From Hyalella azteca (Eukaryota; Arthropoda; Malacostraca; Amphipoda; Hyalellidae), in assembly GCF_000764305.2 (NCBI RefSeq), contig NW_025946592.1:1-64000 (forward strand): a DNA stretch of 64,000 nucleotides, in the 5' to 3' direction. The position numbers and the translations under genes were made by a program. The notes beneath the pieces are model-generated. The model was not told the origin of the DNA and searched no databases. It saw only the letters and a program-made list of their open reading frames with translations. This document shows, one piece after another, positions 10,451-24,059 of this stretch. Numbering within the stretch: position 1 is the first letter of the stretch; each line of letters opens with the position of its first letter.

Positions 10451-11540
10451 GTAACTATCATCCAACAGCTGTTTAATTTGTGATTAATTAGTAGATTTTG
10501 ACCTAACCTTCACTTTTTCGTGATGTTATTTAGAATTAAATCCAAATTTTTTGCCTAATTAAGTGATTAATATTGAACATGCTTGCTTTCCCTCCTTATA
10601 TTTTACGACAGAAACTTTTGACAGTCAGGTCGGCTGCATTTTCTATAGTACACGCTAAAATCAGAAAATTATTGTTAGACAACAAAAAATGCGTCTTGAC
10701 GAGGGACTAATCTTTTTCATCACTTCAAAGACATTCAACATCCTCTATTACTAGGAGTACTAAACCTGATTTCGGCGTGCTCATGATGAATGAATCTGTT
10801 TTCATTAATTTATAATGCTTAGTTATGTTCGAGGATTTCTTAAACTTGAGTTTCCATCAATATGCTACATGCATCGGAACAATCGGGCTGAGTGCGGCAG
10901 CGGCAAGGCTACATCCATTTATTAAAATGATGATGGAGTGTTTTTCTCATAAAGGACGATTAATTTTGACTTCTCTCCATCGTGTAGTATTCTACAGTAG
11001 TTACTATGCCTTCTCGTTACAATTCGTTTTCTATTGCGATATGCCAATTGCCGAATTTTAAATAAGAAAGTTTTCAGCCCGTTTTTGTGTTACTAAGGCC
11101 AATGAAGTCTCACGTATAGAAAATGATCGTATAATATAACTTTATATAAGTACACTTTCTTTCCACTCATTTATATACGTGAACAAACAACCAATTTTAT
11201 AAGATTTTAAATTCATACTAATCCAGCCTTTCTTGACCTATTATAATAATTATTGGTTTTCAATAACTAATTTTAAACTTTATAAAACAAATATTGATGG
11301 TTATTTATCGCTCAGATTATTTTTTCATCAAAGTATTCTTTTAAAAATTCGTCGCTGGCCAACGAAACTTGAATAAATGATGACTGATGAAAGTTTGGTC
11401 ACTTATGATCTAGTATACTGAAAGCAGCCCTGACTATACAATTCAAGCCTACCTATTTCACATGATCATCATAATAAGCTACTGAAAATGAATGAACAAG
11501 TAATTTTTTTACTTGTTTTTACTTGTAATTTTACTTGTAA
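10450..11540. other. No gene recognised
   Basis: AT-rich sequence. One 78-codon frame at 10825-11061 has no recognisable motif and no splice context that supports it. Confidence 0.5.
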
Positions 11541-11544
11541 TTTT

Positions 11545-11571
11545 AAAAATTAACACTAAGTGTTAATTTTT
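11545..11571. repeat. Perfect 13-bp-arm palindrome
   Basis: AAAAATTAACACT and AGTGTTAATTTTT flank a single A. The arms are perfectly complementary. It is possibly an end of a small mobile element or a cruciform-prone site. Confidence 0.8.
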
Positions 11572-11653
11572 TAACACGTAAAATTTGTGACTAAGCAAAT
11601 AGTTACAATGCGCATTGTGTATATTGTTTATAATTTTATAGAAAAATGCTAAA

Positions 11654-11675
11654 AAAGCACGCTGTGGCGTGCTTT
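11654..11675. repeat. GC-rich stem-loop in AT-rich DNA
   Basis: AAAGCACGC and GCGTGCTTT form a perfect 9-bp stem around TGTG. An A run precedes it. It looks like a bacterial intrinsic terminator but lacks a T tract after the stem, and the setting is eukaryotic. Function unknown. Confidence 0.7.
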
Positions 11676-12139
11676 GTATGAATTTTTCACCTAAGTTCAT
11701 TTTCGAATAAAACGCGAATGCGCGCGTTAAGCGCAACTGCCCCCGGTAAATGATGTTAACAAGAGGTTGTGGTAGAATTTAATCTGCGAGATCTTCAAAT
11801 GAATAAAAACTGGAGATCTTCGCAATTCATTAATTATCTCTCATCTTGTCAACACAAAAAAAAAAGAACACGAAAGGTAATTTTGTATTCTTGTACAATC
11901 TTATGCGCAATATGTATGTTACGATTGCCGTGTCATACCGAATGGTCAGGCGCATTTCCCTATGCCTACCCCATTCTAAAAAAGATACACAAGTCCTTTT
12001 GTAAACCTGAGCTCTCGGATGATTTTGACCGCGGCGCTGAGCTGTAAACAATAAAAAGAAAAAAGACGGTACGCCCATCACCTGCTGCCGCGACGCTGCG
12101 CAGCTGCTGCTCCTTATCCCTGATCCCGCGTGGCGCTCG

Positions 12140-12412
12140 CTCGTGATGCTCGCGCCTCCGCCACCATCACACACATGATGGTCGTATCTCCGCCACCATC
12201 TCACGCATGATGCTCGCACCTTTGCCACTATCTCACACTTGATGCTCGCATCACCGCCTCCACCACATGCATGATTTCCACACCTCCGCCACCACAACTC
12301 GCATGACGGTGCTCGCATCTTCGCCCCCACCACACGCATGATGCTCACACTTCCGCCCCCACCACACACTTGATGCTCGCACCACCACCACCACCACCAC
12401 CATCATCATCTC
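12140..12412. repeat. Degenerate minisatellite of about 30 bp (GCATGATGCTCGCACC core) ending in a CAC run
   Basis: Repeated blocks of the type CGCATGATGCTCGCACC plus CCGCCACCATCTCAC, with variable unit length, end in nine or so CAC/CAT triplets. The open frames over it on the minus strand are repeat artefacts. Confidence 0.75.
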
Positions 12413-12599
12413 ACTCTTATTGCCCCTCCGCCAACACGCCGCATCTACACACAGCGGCAGCACGCTCGCCAGGAGCGTAAGTCGCCATTAGCAGACAGCT
12501 GGCAAACGAGCGCGGCGTGCTTGCTGCTCGGGCGTGCGCGCCAAAACTGATCGTAAAGCATCGAGCTTCACTGCATGGGCACCGAGCGCAGCATGTCAG

Positions 12600-15500
12600 C
12601 AACTAATGATCAATTACGACAACGAACGTGTAGCAACCGTCCTTACTTCTTGATTTAGTATACTAAAGAAACAGGCTCAATTTTTGTCAACTTGGTTAGA
12701 TAAATTTTACTCATGTGCAGTTCATCAAGAGCCCTGTAACCGAAAACAATAAAACTGTATTGCCGTATTAAATTAACCTTAGCATCTACCTAACTTCTGC
12801 GTATTTCGTTAACTTCCGATCAGGCATTAGCGACTAGGATCGTTACAAACGTTAGTTTCTCCGTTGAATTACGGTAATATCGCTGCACTGCAAGTGGCCG
12901 GCATGGGGGACGGAATGACGGAATTATAAACGGAATGACGGATATTTGATGGATTTGTGAAGTCTATAAGATCTGTAAATCGGGACTGTGATCTGGGCAC
13001 TACCCAGGCTCTAGATAAGAACCGAGAGTGGCCGACAGCTGGCCGGCGACGTGCCAGAGCTGATGCTGGTGTCAGCAGACACGCGTGCCCAAAACTATCC
13101 TGATATTAGGTTTTTAATTGCATGGATATCAATAACACTCCCAATTATATCTTATTTATTTAAAGGTGCTGGGACACAGTGGCACGTTTCTAATTTTTTT
13201 TTTATTTCACTTACAAAGTTTTGCAAGCAGCATAGTTCCCTACATACATTGAGCAAACGCATCCATACATACATTTCGGAAAGGGATCCTTACATTTTAC
13301 AATCGAATCTTCGCACCAAAGACTTCATTCATGCATTGGGTAAATGGATCCATAAATACAGTGCGCAAATATATCCATTCATACATTGTCCTAATGGAAA
13401 CGGCGGATTAGGAGTAACACGACAATAACTATATTTTAATCGGTGCTGTATATCCAATGCAAGATAATTCGAAATAGAGAGCAGATTCTATATGTTCCTA
13501 CAAACACCACTTAACCATACCCCCATGCCGGAATCATTCTTGATAAAACTGTTTATTAATATCATTCAAGGAACTACGTTCATTTAGACCTAGAAGCTAG
13601 AACTCTCAAGTTCACATATACTCAACAACGTACAATCAACCAGTTTGCACGTCTGTGGTCTAGTAACTCTAGTTGATCTCATGATAAATAATGCTGTTTA
13701 AATTAGGGAGCGACAAACAATCGATTGCGTGAGGAAAAGTGTCTTATTGGCTAGTGGCTACAAGGTACGGTTAATCAATTTATAAGGTCGCTATTACGCC
13801 TAAATCTGTTGAACTACTTCATATTTCATTGCGGCATCCATTACATCAGATAAAAACTGATTCAACTATTCATCTGCATTGACTTAAACAGGGTCAGAGT
13901 ATCTTTCCATCTGTAATATTCATTGCATTCATCGAGCAGAGGAAGCTCTAGCTATTATTCAGCGAATCCTCCCATCATTCAACCAGGATTTGTAAAATTT
14001 TTTATTAAAATAAAGCCAAGCATTCTCAACGCAAATGCTGCTCAGCTTATCCCCTACGAAGTGCATTAAAAAATCCGTCCGACCCGTGAAGCCCACAGTG
14101 AGCATCAAGGGCTTTCAAGGCCAGCACAGCAGCAGCAGCAGGGCGCGTCTTGAGAAGTGCTGCGACAACCGGCAATCTGGACCCTGAGCAGCTGTCGTAA
14201 TGCGCGCCATCACCTGCCCCTGATGCCACGTTCCCGGGCCTTCCTTCCAGAGCCAGGGTATTTAAAATAACCTGCGGCAATTCTTAATAGTGAGCACATA
14301 TCGCTGTACTACATTGACATGAACATGAGTTCCGTAATGTTGACTTCAATGACGGATAACACAAATACTGTACCAAAATATTATCTAAAATAAATACTAG
14401 TATTCCCATTTATGCTAAAGGAATGGATATGTTTCACGTGGTACGCGATAATCAGACTGATATTAAAAATAAACAGTTGATCCAACATCGGAAGTCAGTG
14501 GAGTGGAAAAATTTAAGAACGTATCACCATCAGCCAATAGTCTTGCCCATCGCAGATGTAGAATCCTAATTTGATATCGTCGTAGGTCATGCGAACACGT
14601 GCTTGATATGAACAATTCAGAAGCTCAAGATTACTTTCGTTAAACCCTCATAATTGCATAAGCCACTTAAGATTTAAAAAAAGATTTTCGTTCATTTGTT
14701 TTTGTGTTCAGGAACCTTTCAGTCCAGAATTAGGGCAAAAATAATTTATAAAGAATTCTAATGACAGTTGCGTTTATGGTAAGTGCATGAATAAAGCCAT
14801 GGAATAAAGCTACCTGACAAGCTGTCGACAATAACTAAAACAACAAACCGTGGAATTATAACTCGAAATTTATAATTCTAAATAGTTTAAACAAAACCGG
14901 TTAATAGACCCGACAGTGTTGTTCTTAATGGTTTTTGTTCCATCTGCAACTCTGTATTTATATGAGTTCCTTTATAGAAACGAATCATCATCAAATTGAT
15001 TTTTGGAAGCAAAATTAATTTTGAATGAGAATGAATCTGGTTACTACAGTGTTAACAATTACGGTTCTTCTAATAGCATACAAAGTGAAGACAGCATGAA
15101 AAATAATTCATACGCACTGTTTGAATCACTTCCAAGGTTAAAACCTTCAGCCCTCGAAGATGTATGCAGCTATGTTGTCGTCACCGTAAATTGTCATACC
15201 CAGAATAGTCTCGCTAGTACCGCAGAAGTCGCGAGCAGACTAGAGTTAGTTTTTGGCTATTAGTACTTCTGTGACGTTATAGGGCAGGCGTCTGTAGTAC
15301 CTTAAATGTATCTGGGCATCCCAATATTATAGCCTCATGACCGCACCGAAGTATTGAGCTGACCAGAGTTTGTTTTCCACAGAGATGATCTTGAGTCCTA
15401 ATTAGCTGCCGCTGCTGCTGCGCATGCGGCCGCGAAGAGAAGGCTTTACGACTCGTGTGGTCCGCTCTGCAGTGGAGACTAGACAGAGCCAACCGCGTCG

Positions 15501-17980
15501 TTGGTGGCCGCGAGCAAGCGCCTTGGTTAACAAATAAACACTAACCTTTTCTAGCGATGTATAGAGAGACGAGCAATTCCTTCGAATAGAAATAGTTGTA
15601 AACGTATTGAGAGTTTGAAGTGGTCGAGTCTAGCCTTTAATTGTTTACTTGTGTCTTTTTTTCAAATTTATGATTAATCGGAGGATTTTGTTCATGAGGC
15701 ACTTGAGGAACATAATTTATGATTTGTGAACGCAACTGCCGCTAACATGTAAGTGAAGAGGAAAGTCTACTAGCTGCAGTAGTAACGCGAGTCTAGCAAA
15801 CCACAAGAAGGTTAAATTGAGTCAATCGCATGTGAAGAGTCGTATTAGAGTTGTCATGGATATGTTTTTGATGACATCTCAGTGAAATCCTTATCGTCAG
15901 GGCCGAGTGTTACAAAGAGGATTTCAACATACGAGTGTATGGATTAAGAGTTATATTTGTGGCCGACGGCTGCGCTCCAGAGCCCCTCTAGGTATAAATC
16001 GAACCGATTAATGTCATATTCGGTTACTAACTCATTATTAAACAGCTTTATACTTATTCCGATGCATCAACTGAACAATCCGAGTAGCATTCAGAAATGA
16101 AACACTCAAATCATAATTACGCTGAAAACATGTTTTTCTTTCGAAATTTCATCGTCAATGAGAAAACTGAGAAAATCGTTTGATTGGAAAATCTACCGAA
16201 GTAGTCATTTGACAAAGATATTCGTACGGAAATAAAGGTTAGTTCAAAAATTCATTCTTCAAACCATTCAATTTAGCATGCATAATATTTGGGAATTAAT
16301 TGGCTCATTAAAAACCATAATATTTCATTACTGACCTCTGTTTTGTTTCCGTCTCAATGCCATTCATGTTTCATCTTCTAGTCACTGCTCACTGGATGCG
16401 TCCACTGTCACCTAGTTTCGCAATCTCTTTGAGTTAGGAGCGTCCATCATTCGGACAGGGAGCAATGTCAACACCGCGCCAGTCGAACAGTAAAAAGTTA
16501 GTTTTTACTTAGTCAGTTTTTACTGTTATCATTTACCTAATTCACCGTCATTGTCTGAAATGGAGGCCGCAAGTAAACTTTGATGATTGATTTCAAATTT
16601 AAGAGGAAGTGAAGCGTTTCATCTTAGATTAAATAGATGTTTTGTAAAGTTTCTTAGGTATGACATGAGCTCCTTTCGTGATTAACTGGCTGCTTCCTCC
16701 TGTCTGCTGCAGCCATCGCAGCATCACAAGCAGGAATTTCCCGAAATGAGCATGACGAGCAATCGAGCATCAGCATCTCGTAGAGTGTAGACTCGTAGTT
16801 TCAGTAGAGCGTCGGCGTTGGTGGGCGAAGGTTGTGCGGATACTTGCTGGAGTCTAGATCACTGGATGGGTGTGTTACTGCTAATGCTAGACTTCACGCG
16901 TGAAATTGTGTAGTGGTTCCTTGAATAGTGAGAAATACTTATAGTGATGAACTGATTGTGACGAAAAATATTTCGTAAAAGAATATTCAATCTCATGAAA
17001 ATTATGTAATGAGGTGAGTTCTGAAGTACAGTAGCCTGGAAGTTGAAAGATTATTTTAGCATCTTGTGGCAAAATGTGGCGTGTAGTCGTGTTCTACGGT
17101 AACCATCTTGATTCGTGTCCTATACGTTGTCCTCGAAATATTTCTCTTTATTGTTGACATTTTTCGAACGCATGTATTTTGAATACAATAAAATTTTATG
17201 ATATGAAAGAGAAGACTTTTTGATGCAAGTTGATAAGTGTATCACTCAAATTTTGATCTTAAAAAATTAATTTCTGTCTAATTTTGTGTGAAGGATAATA
17301 ATCTCATTTATCTGTGGAACGTTCCACGGACACGAAGTTAAGAGTCTATCACGTGCCATCATTATTAGATAACTGAAACTTGCGTAACCGAATATTGTTC
17401 ACTGATTTCACTCTTGATCCTCTTGGGTTGAAACGAGACGCCAGTCTGCGACCAGAATATAGACAGCACAGCTTAATCTTCACTTCTTGTCGTTGATGTG
17501 GATCCGAAATTCGGAAATATAGGCTAGGATGTCATGCATGAACGAAATGCCCCATAGTTTTCAATCGTGTTTCTTCCTAGATAGGCTACCTAGTCTAATC
17601 AGTAATTTTTATTTTAGGAGTCTCGAAAAAATTATGTCAAGTTACCAGAATTTGATTAAAAATAAAAAAAAATACTTATCTGAGAGATTTATATGCATAA
17701 TGTCCTTATTTCAACATCCCATTCGCTAACGGAACTCTTTTTTTCAATAAGACCTAAAATTTTAAAGGCGTAGAAATTTTGTGACATTCTCTATTAATGT
17801 AATATTATTAATGCGTTCCACAAGGCACAAGAAGTACCTTAGCTCTAACGATTGAGCTGCAATGCTGTCTCGTAACATGAACACAACTTGGCTAGTTCAT
17901 GTGCTGAGTTGCTGACACTAAATCAGAGTCCCATTATTACCTCAAGTGCTGACGCCTGACGCTGCAGCTACGCGGTTAGT
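12600..17980. other. No gene recognised
   Basis: Mostly AT-rich. Open frames of 60-125 codons (for example 13051-13428 and 15003-15263) show no domain, codon bias or splice signals I can support. GC-richer islands at 14080-14270, 15400-15530 and 16690-16870 could be untranslated exons or regulatory DNA of tincar, but nothing in them proves it. Confidence 0.45.
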
Positions 17981-17981
17981 G

Positions 17982-18201
17982 TTTGAGCTGAAGCAGTGTT
18001 AGAGCTGAAGCAGCGTTAGAGCTGAAGCAGTGTTCGAGCTGTAGCAGTGTTCTGGCTGAAGCAGTGTTAGAGCTGAAGCAGCGTTAGAGCTGAAGCAGCG
18101 TTCGAGCTGAAGCAGTGTTCGAGCTGAAGCAGTGTTCGAGCTGAAGCAGTGTTCGAGCTGTAGCAGTGTTGGAACTGAAGCAGCGTTCTGGCTGAAGCAG
18201 C
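17982..18201. repeat. 18-bp minisatellite (GAGCTGAAGCAGTGTTC)
   Basis: About 12 units of GAGCTGAAGCAGTGTTC with few substitutions. Confidence 0.9.
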
Positions 18202-18808
18202 ATTTCGCCGCTGTGAAATGAAGTGCTATTCAGCATCCGGAGCTTGCGCTTCACGCCAGAATGTCATGAATATCTTAGCACTCCTCGCACCCGGCGGTGG
18301 TGCGAGCCTGCAGGCGCTGAAAGATAATCCCTGAGGTTGCTTGCAGTACAAAATATGCGCCAGGAAATTCGTCTTTCCCCTCTTGTTAAAATAACGTCAT
18401 CTATTTTTTTAGGTGAAAAAAAGTTTGCAATTTCCTTGGTAATTTGGAAGAAACTCTACAAGGGGAAGATCATAGTAACGCCATTCTGGCGGTAATCGTG
18501 CAATCGAGGAGATAATCTTAGCTCTATATGACAGACGATTTCCTAACCTTTGCCCCAGCCATGCAACCTAAACCTCACTTACGGCCACTTCTGGGCATTT
18601 ATAATGGCTTTATAACAACTGCACGATCTTTAAAGTGGCTTCATATCAGCTGCAGGATATTTATAATGACTTTATAATTACTAATTTTCTCTCTAGAGGG
18701 AGCTCAGCGCATCCTAAGCTGAACAACTTATAGTCACTTACGAAGTACGTCCGGGAAGCCGCGGCGCCGAAATGATAATGACGCGCAGCCCTTATTTATG
18801 CCATCTCT

Positions 18809-18953
18809 TGGCATAAGTGGCAACTCAAGGCATAAGTGGAAACCTCGTGACATAAGTGGCAACTCGTAGCATAAGTGGCAATCGTGGCAGAAGTGGCAAC
18901 TCGTGGCAGAAGTGGCAACTCGTGGCAGAAATGGCAACTCGTAGCATAAATGG
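18809..18953. repeat. Minisatellite of about 19 bp (CATAAGTGGCAACTCGTGG)
   Basis: Seven to eight units alternating CATAAGTGGCAACTCGTGG and CAGAAGTGGCAACTCGTGG, slightly variable in length. Confidence 0.85.
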
Positions 18954-19139
18954 CGAGCATTCCCTTTTTATTTTTGTATTATTTTCGTAGTCTATCTCTC
19001 TCGATCGTCACACATGAATGAACTCTTTCTGGTTGTATACGAAACCGTATACGGTTTTTATATTACTATTATGTACTTATGTATCATAAATATTTATTAC
19101 GGTCGCATGACCGTTAATAAACGAGTCATCACTGCACTT

Positions 19140-19410
19140 CCGCTCCGAGCACCATTGGCATCTCATCGCTGCCACTTATCATTGCTTGTGTCACTGATCA
19201 CTGCTTGCCGCCACTAACTATTGCTTGCCAGCGCTGATCAGTAACTGCCGTCACTGCTCATTGCTTGCCACCGCTGATCAGAAATTATCGCTACTGTTCA
19301 ATGCTTGTAACCATTTACAATTCCTTGCCGCAACTCATAGTTACCTGCCGCTCCTAATCATTGTCTACTGCCGCGTATTATTGCATGCGGCCACTTATGC
19401 TTCCTCTCTG
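19140..19410. repeat. Highly degenerate tandem repeat (CACTGATCACTGCTTGCCGC type)
   Basis: Roughly 22-26-bp units containing TGATCA/CTGCTTGCCGC words recur about ten times with many changes. This is an old minisatellite. Confidence 0.6.
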
Positions 19411-19689
19411 TTTATTCCCTTCTGATCGTACCCCCTGTTCTTCCCTCCCTCCGACATTGCCGAGGTCGGCGCTCGGCGTTATCAGCGTCGCGCATCTCCT
19501 GCAGCGGATGCCATCCCGAGCTCCTGCTGCGCTTTTTTCGTTGCTGCGCCACTTTATGGCTTCCGTGACACATCACTTAACTGATTACGCTCCTTACATG
19601 GTGCTTTGTTGCGCCTACTGTTTATTGTGTGTGCTTTCTGTGTGCTCTTGTGTAGTTTGTGGCACTGTGTGTTCTTGTGTAGAGTGTGT

Positions 19690-19706
19690 TTGTGTGTGTG
19701 TGTGTG
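19690..19706. repeat. (GT)n microsatellite
   Basis: Simple GT repeat inside a longer GT-rich stretch (about 19620-19710). Confidence 0.8.
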
Positions 19707-20105
19707 CTCTTGTATGATGAGAAACATCTCGTTTGCATTGTTTGCAGCGAAATTTTCGGCGCATGCTTGATGCTTATCATCATGCTTGATGATGACCTCA
19801 TGCTTGGACCTCATGCTTGATGCTTATTTTATACAAGACTGCAAACTCGATGGCTTAGTGGAAGGTTTGGTAGAATTCATGGAACTAAATTTCTGTTGAA
19901 AATCCCGTGATAATGTCATGCGACTGAATTTCTGTAGTAAAGGTTTAGCAAATTTCACACTTGAGCAAACGTGAGCATGAGGAAAATCTTCGGTAATTCC
20001 GTGTTAACACTGCCGTGTAATGAACCAAAATGTTACAACTAAAGCAAAATTGTGACTAAATTGATCCTAAGGCAATTAATTATGTATATTTAAATTATTG
20101 GCAGT

Positions 20106-20330
20106 AAAATTCATGCAAGAAAATGCGTGCTTCATGCAAGATCATGCATGTTTCACACAATATCTTGTCTGTTGCATACAAGTTCACGCTTTATTCATGC
20201 AAGAACATTCGGGTTTATGCAAGAGCACTCGTGTTTCATGCAAGATCATGCGTGTGTCATGCAAGATCACTCGTATTTCATGCCAGATCATGCGTGTTTT
20301 ATGCAAGATCATGCTTGTTTTACTCATGAT
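20106..20330. repeat. Minisatellite of about 22 bp (CATGCAAGATCATGCGTGTTT)
   Basis: About ten units built on CATGCAAGATCATGCGTGTTT. Three overlapping plus-strand frames across it are all open and all repetitive, which marks them as artefacts. Confidence 0.85.
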
Positions 20331-20530
20331 CACTAAAAATTACTAAGCACAGTACAGAAGCCATCTTCTCCGTGGCCCCAACGTTGGCTCTCATTAGGCG
20401 GATCCTATTCTCACTCGCGAAGTCTTTTCCTTTTCGCAAGAATTCTCCCTAAAAGTGCTTCTTTTGTAAGAGCCCTCGCTAGTAAGTGATGCGTGGTTGT
20501 AACTGTAACCTCGTTACGCAGAGCAGCTCT

Positions 20531-20634
20531 CACCCTCATTAGGGTTCTGGTGTGATGGAACACCGTAAAACCCTTACCCTCATTAGGGTTCTGGTGTGAG
20601 GGAACACCATACAACCCTTACCCTCATTAGGGTA
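20531..20634. repeat. Tandem duplication of about 57 bp
   Basis: CCCTCATTAGGGTTCTGGTG blocks with the following ACACC...ACCCTT segment occur twice, with a third partial start. A divergent related word occurs at about 20395. Confidence 0.75.
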
Positions 20635-20639
20635 TGGCC

Positions 20640-22600
20640 GCAGTTCCTTTATGGGCATTTCCTAAGCGCTTGTCAGGCCCCTTACTCGCGTCATGCGGCA
20701 CTCTGAGAGTTACAGAAACTTGACTATTCCCCGCAGCTAAGTTTTGTCGTCTTTAAGTGATATTTTCATCGCCTTATATGTTGCGAAGTATTTTTTTTTA
20801 CCGCCAAACTTCTATCATTATTCTCGTGCATGAAAAGTTTGATTTCGTGAAATCTTTTGACAATTATCTCACGGCACTCGACATTCAATTTTTATGACGA
20901 GTTCGTTCGATATAAGCAGGATGTAATCTCTCTGCAGTCTTTTTTATGAGAACTGGGTTAGGCGGAAATATATACGCTCTCTGAATACATTCTAGAGTTC
21001 TGTCTTGAGATTCCTTAGTGAAGGATGAAAATTGCCGTTTTTTTTCTTATAAAATTTGGCGCTAAGCATCTTTGCTCACAATAGCTCCATTTTCAAATGC
21101 TCCATTTCCATTTTTCTACTTTCTTCTCTTCCTTTCAAACGAACTCTTAATACGTAAAAATCAGTTATGGCATCTGAAATTGAAATATTTTGAAGTAAAT
21201 CCGTCAGCTTTTCGCATGTTCGGCGCTGCAAGGTTGAAGTGTTACCGCGTAGAATAGGGAGTATAGCTAGGCGAATCTCAGCTCAGTGCTGAGCGCACGA
21301 GGGGAGAGTAATTCCCACGCTTTGCGTATGTCCCTCGCTTGTTCCCTCGCGTCTGGCGGTCGATGGTTACGCTCACTTTTTATGGGCCTGTACAAAAAGA
21401 AGCTACCCTCGTGGCTGATCAGGCCACGTGTTCTCCCTGTAACTTGTAGAGAACTTTAAACCGATTTCATGACTGCTGCTAGAACCTGTAGTGAGCGGAA
21501 CAAACTGACGCACGTTTGAATGGAAGTGGTAACAATAAGAACCAAATGTTTACATGAATTTATATGACGTACTCTGGCGATTCTTAGGCTAATGCACTCA
21601 ATTTATTCAAATTTACCCGATGAAATATTGCTACTGCTTAGACCGAGTTCATCTCTTTCAGTAGATATTTGAGTCCTTTGTTTGGCTCGCCATTTATAGT
21701 CGCTAAACTGCCGTTTTCTCTAAGTTAACTTTTCATATGAGATGCGACTCTTGAACTACCGTAGTTGTGTTGCTTCATGCTGGTTTCCGTGACCCGTGAC
21801 GCGTGTTTCTAATTCAACGTCACTCAACAGACGATTATTGTATGCGGGAAGGAATAGTTGAGGTGGTCGAAATGTTGCAATGTCTGAAGCGCTGTCATGT
21901 CGTGACAGAGACGCCAGTCCCTGTGGGGTTTTTGTAACCCCAGGCTGACAGGGAGGGAAGAGGGGTCCAGATAAGACCCTGAGGGGTTGGTAAGGGTTGG
22001 CACCCCCTCCCCACAAGAGGGGATGACAGAGACAAGCACACAGCGCCTCAGCATCCCAATGAAGAGAGCATTGATCACAGCCCCGCGGGTACAGGGAGAG
22101 AAGGGGATGCCCTCAGGACAGCTGGGGAGTTGGTTGTCCAGGCTCTAGACGTAGCCCACAGACCGTCTTGTGGGTGCAATGTTACACAAAAGTTTCTTAA
22201 TTTGTGTGAGTTGCTTTTGTTGGATTTGGATTCCGTCTTGATCTTAAAATACCATAAAGCCATAGTATAGTATCTTCGGCATTGAAGAATAGGCCAGGAT
22301 ATGCCTGTCGCCTATTCATGTACTTTTCTTGACTAGACTGGCCTTTTGATCAAATATTTTCAACGGACGGTAGGTTTAAAATCGAGATCGCATATGCATT
22401 ATTACACGATTTGTTTTACTTGTTCTCGGTTCTTGAGGTGCTGAATATACATACAGCTTTTGCTTGAATTTTCACATGCTTGTCCGTGAGTCGCACTGGG
22501 TATCTATCAGTATTATCCAAAAATTTATCCACCCCAAGATCGCTTTAATAACTCATGAATTGCTCTACAACTCATAAGTTACTCAGCTAATCAAATAAGA
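20640..22600. other. No gene recognised; GC-rich unclassified block at 21860-22200
   Basis: The 21756-22263 minus-strand frames overlap each other, have no conserved motif and are probably repeat-derived. Nothing else was recognised. Confidence 0.45.
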
Positions 22601-22689
22601 AAATTGAGTTCGTTGTAAATTACATTACATATGGACTTTATATATATATATAGCCGCGAGATCACCGGTCTGAAATGAATGCCCAATTA

Positions 22690-22723
22690 ATATACCTCCA
22701 TCGTATATACGATTGAGGTATAT
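22690..22723. repeat. 34-bp near-perfect palindrome
   Basis: TATACCTCCATCGTAT and its complement ATACGATTGAGGTATA meet at the centre with one mismatch. AT-rich flanks and a repeated word (TCTGAAATGAATGCCC at about 22669 and 22882) on both sides hint at a small element. Confidence 0.75.
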
Positions 22724-23385
22724 ACTGCGCAGGTTATATTATATGTATTATATATTAGTATTAGATGACAGAATTTGCTTGTCTATACACGTGCGATTAA
22801 TGACCAGAAAATTCGTTGATTTAAATCATCAGAGAGTGGAACAATTCATACTCGGTCGTGTACCTCGCACTCTATATGCATGTCTGAAATGAATGCCCGA
22901 TGACATCATTACTTTCACAAGTACATCTTTTACCTGCTCAAGTAATTTTCATCTTGCAAATGAATAATTATACGAATTTATGGTTGATTGAAAGCGCTTC
23001 CTGCTGATGCGTTTGGTCTGAGTACAGAAGAATGAAAGAACCCGAAAATAACTTGACTCCCGAACTAAATTACTAAACCGTACTCAGCGACCTACATTTT
23101 GACCTCTTTGCGGTCAAAATGAAGAAAGCAAAAACCTAGTAAAATACTATGTATATTTCCGAATTACAATGAATTTTGTCGGTTCAAAATTTTTTCACCC
23201 AATTTCGTTTATTTACATAAACTTCGTAACTGTCTTATTAAATCAACATGTCCAACTCGCATCAGACTTCTCTATTCATCGCAACCTCCGCCATTACTTG
23301 CACCATTATCTTCCATTGCTACGACAGTACCTATTTGTACCGTTGCAAATACCTTCGTCAATTTCACAAGTCGTGCCATCCCGAC

Positions 23386-23697
23386 CTTCCCGTGCCAGGT
23401 TCCCGCGCCAGGTTCCCGCACCTTTTCGTGCCAGGTTCCCGCACCCTCCCGTGCCAGGTTCCCGCACCCTCCCGTGCCAGGTTCCCGCACCCTCCCGTGC
23501 CAGGTTCCCGCGCCAGGTTCCCGCGCCTTCCCATGCCAGGTTCCCGCGCCTTCCCGTGCCAGGTTCCCGCATCTTCCCGTGCCAGGTTCCCGCACCCTCC
23601 CGTGCCAGGTTCCCGCACCTTCCCGTGCCAGGTTCCCGCACCCTCCCGCGCCAGGTTCCCGTGCCAGGTTCCCGCACCTCCCCATGCCGGGTTCCCG
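23386..23697. repeat. 20-bp minisatellite (CCCGTGCCAGGTTCCCGCAC)
   Basis: About 15 units. It is open in all plus and minus frames, which creates false ORFs of up to 269 codons (23248-24057). Confidence 0.95.
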
Positions 23698-24059
23698 CGT
23701 CTCAGTGAAGGATCAGTTAGCGGAAATTGTTTGGATTTGAAGCGTCAGGCGCGGGAGTGCCGGTCGTTTGTCCTGCTAGGCTCCCTGAGCACTTGGGACG
23801 CAGCGGCCACTGCAGTGAATGCCGCAGCCTTGGACGCTCGCACTCACCGACTAGCCACGCTCACATCCATTGCCTTATTACAATCCTGTCCCTATCACAT
23901 TCACTGCTTTATTCTCCGTTTTGTGATATTACCCTTATTGTCATATTACTCTTCTTGTCCTATTACCCTCTTCCTTATGTCACATTGGATTCATAAACTT
24001 AGGCATAATATTTCCTTACCATGCGGTACTTATTCTATTGATTTACATAACGTATAATA

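Noticed and set aside
11654..11690. Bacterial intrinsic terminator
   Set aside because: No T tract after the stem, no bacterial genes, introns all around.
13051..13428. 125-codon plus-strand frame
   Set aside because: No recognisable motif, contains ATCCATACATACATT-type repeats, and has no splice or promoter support.
23248..24057. 269-codon plus-strand open frame and its opposite-strand partners
   Set aside because: It consists mainly of a 20-bp minisatellite that is open in every frame; no start context, splice sites or domain.
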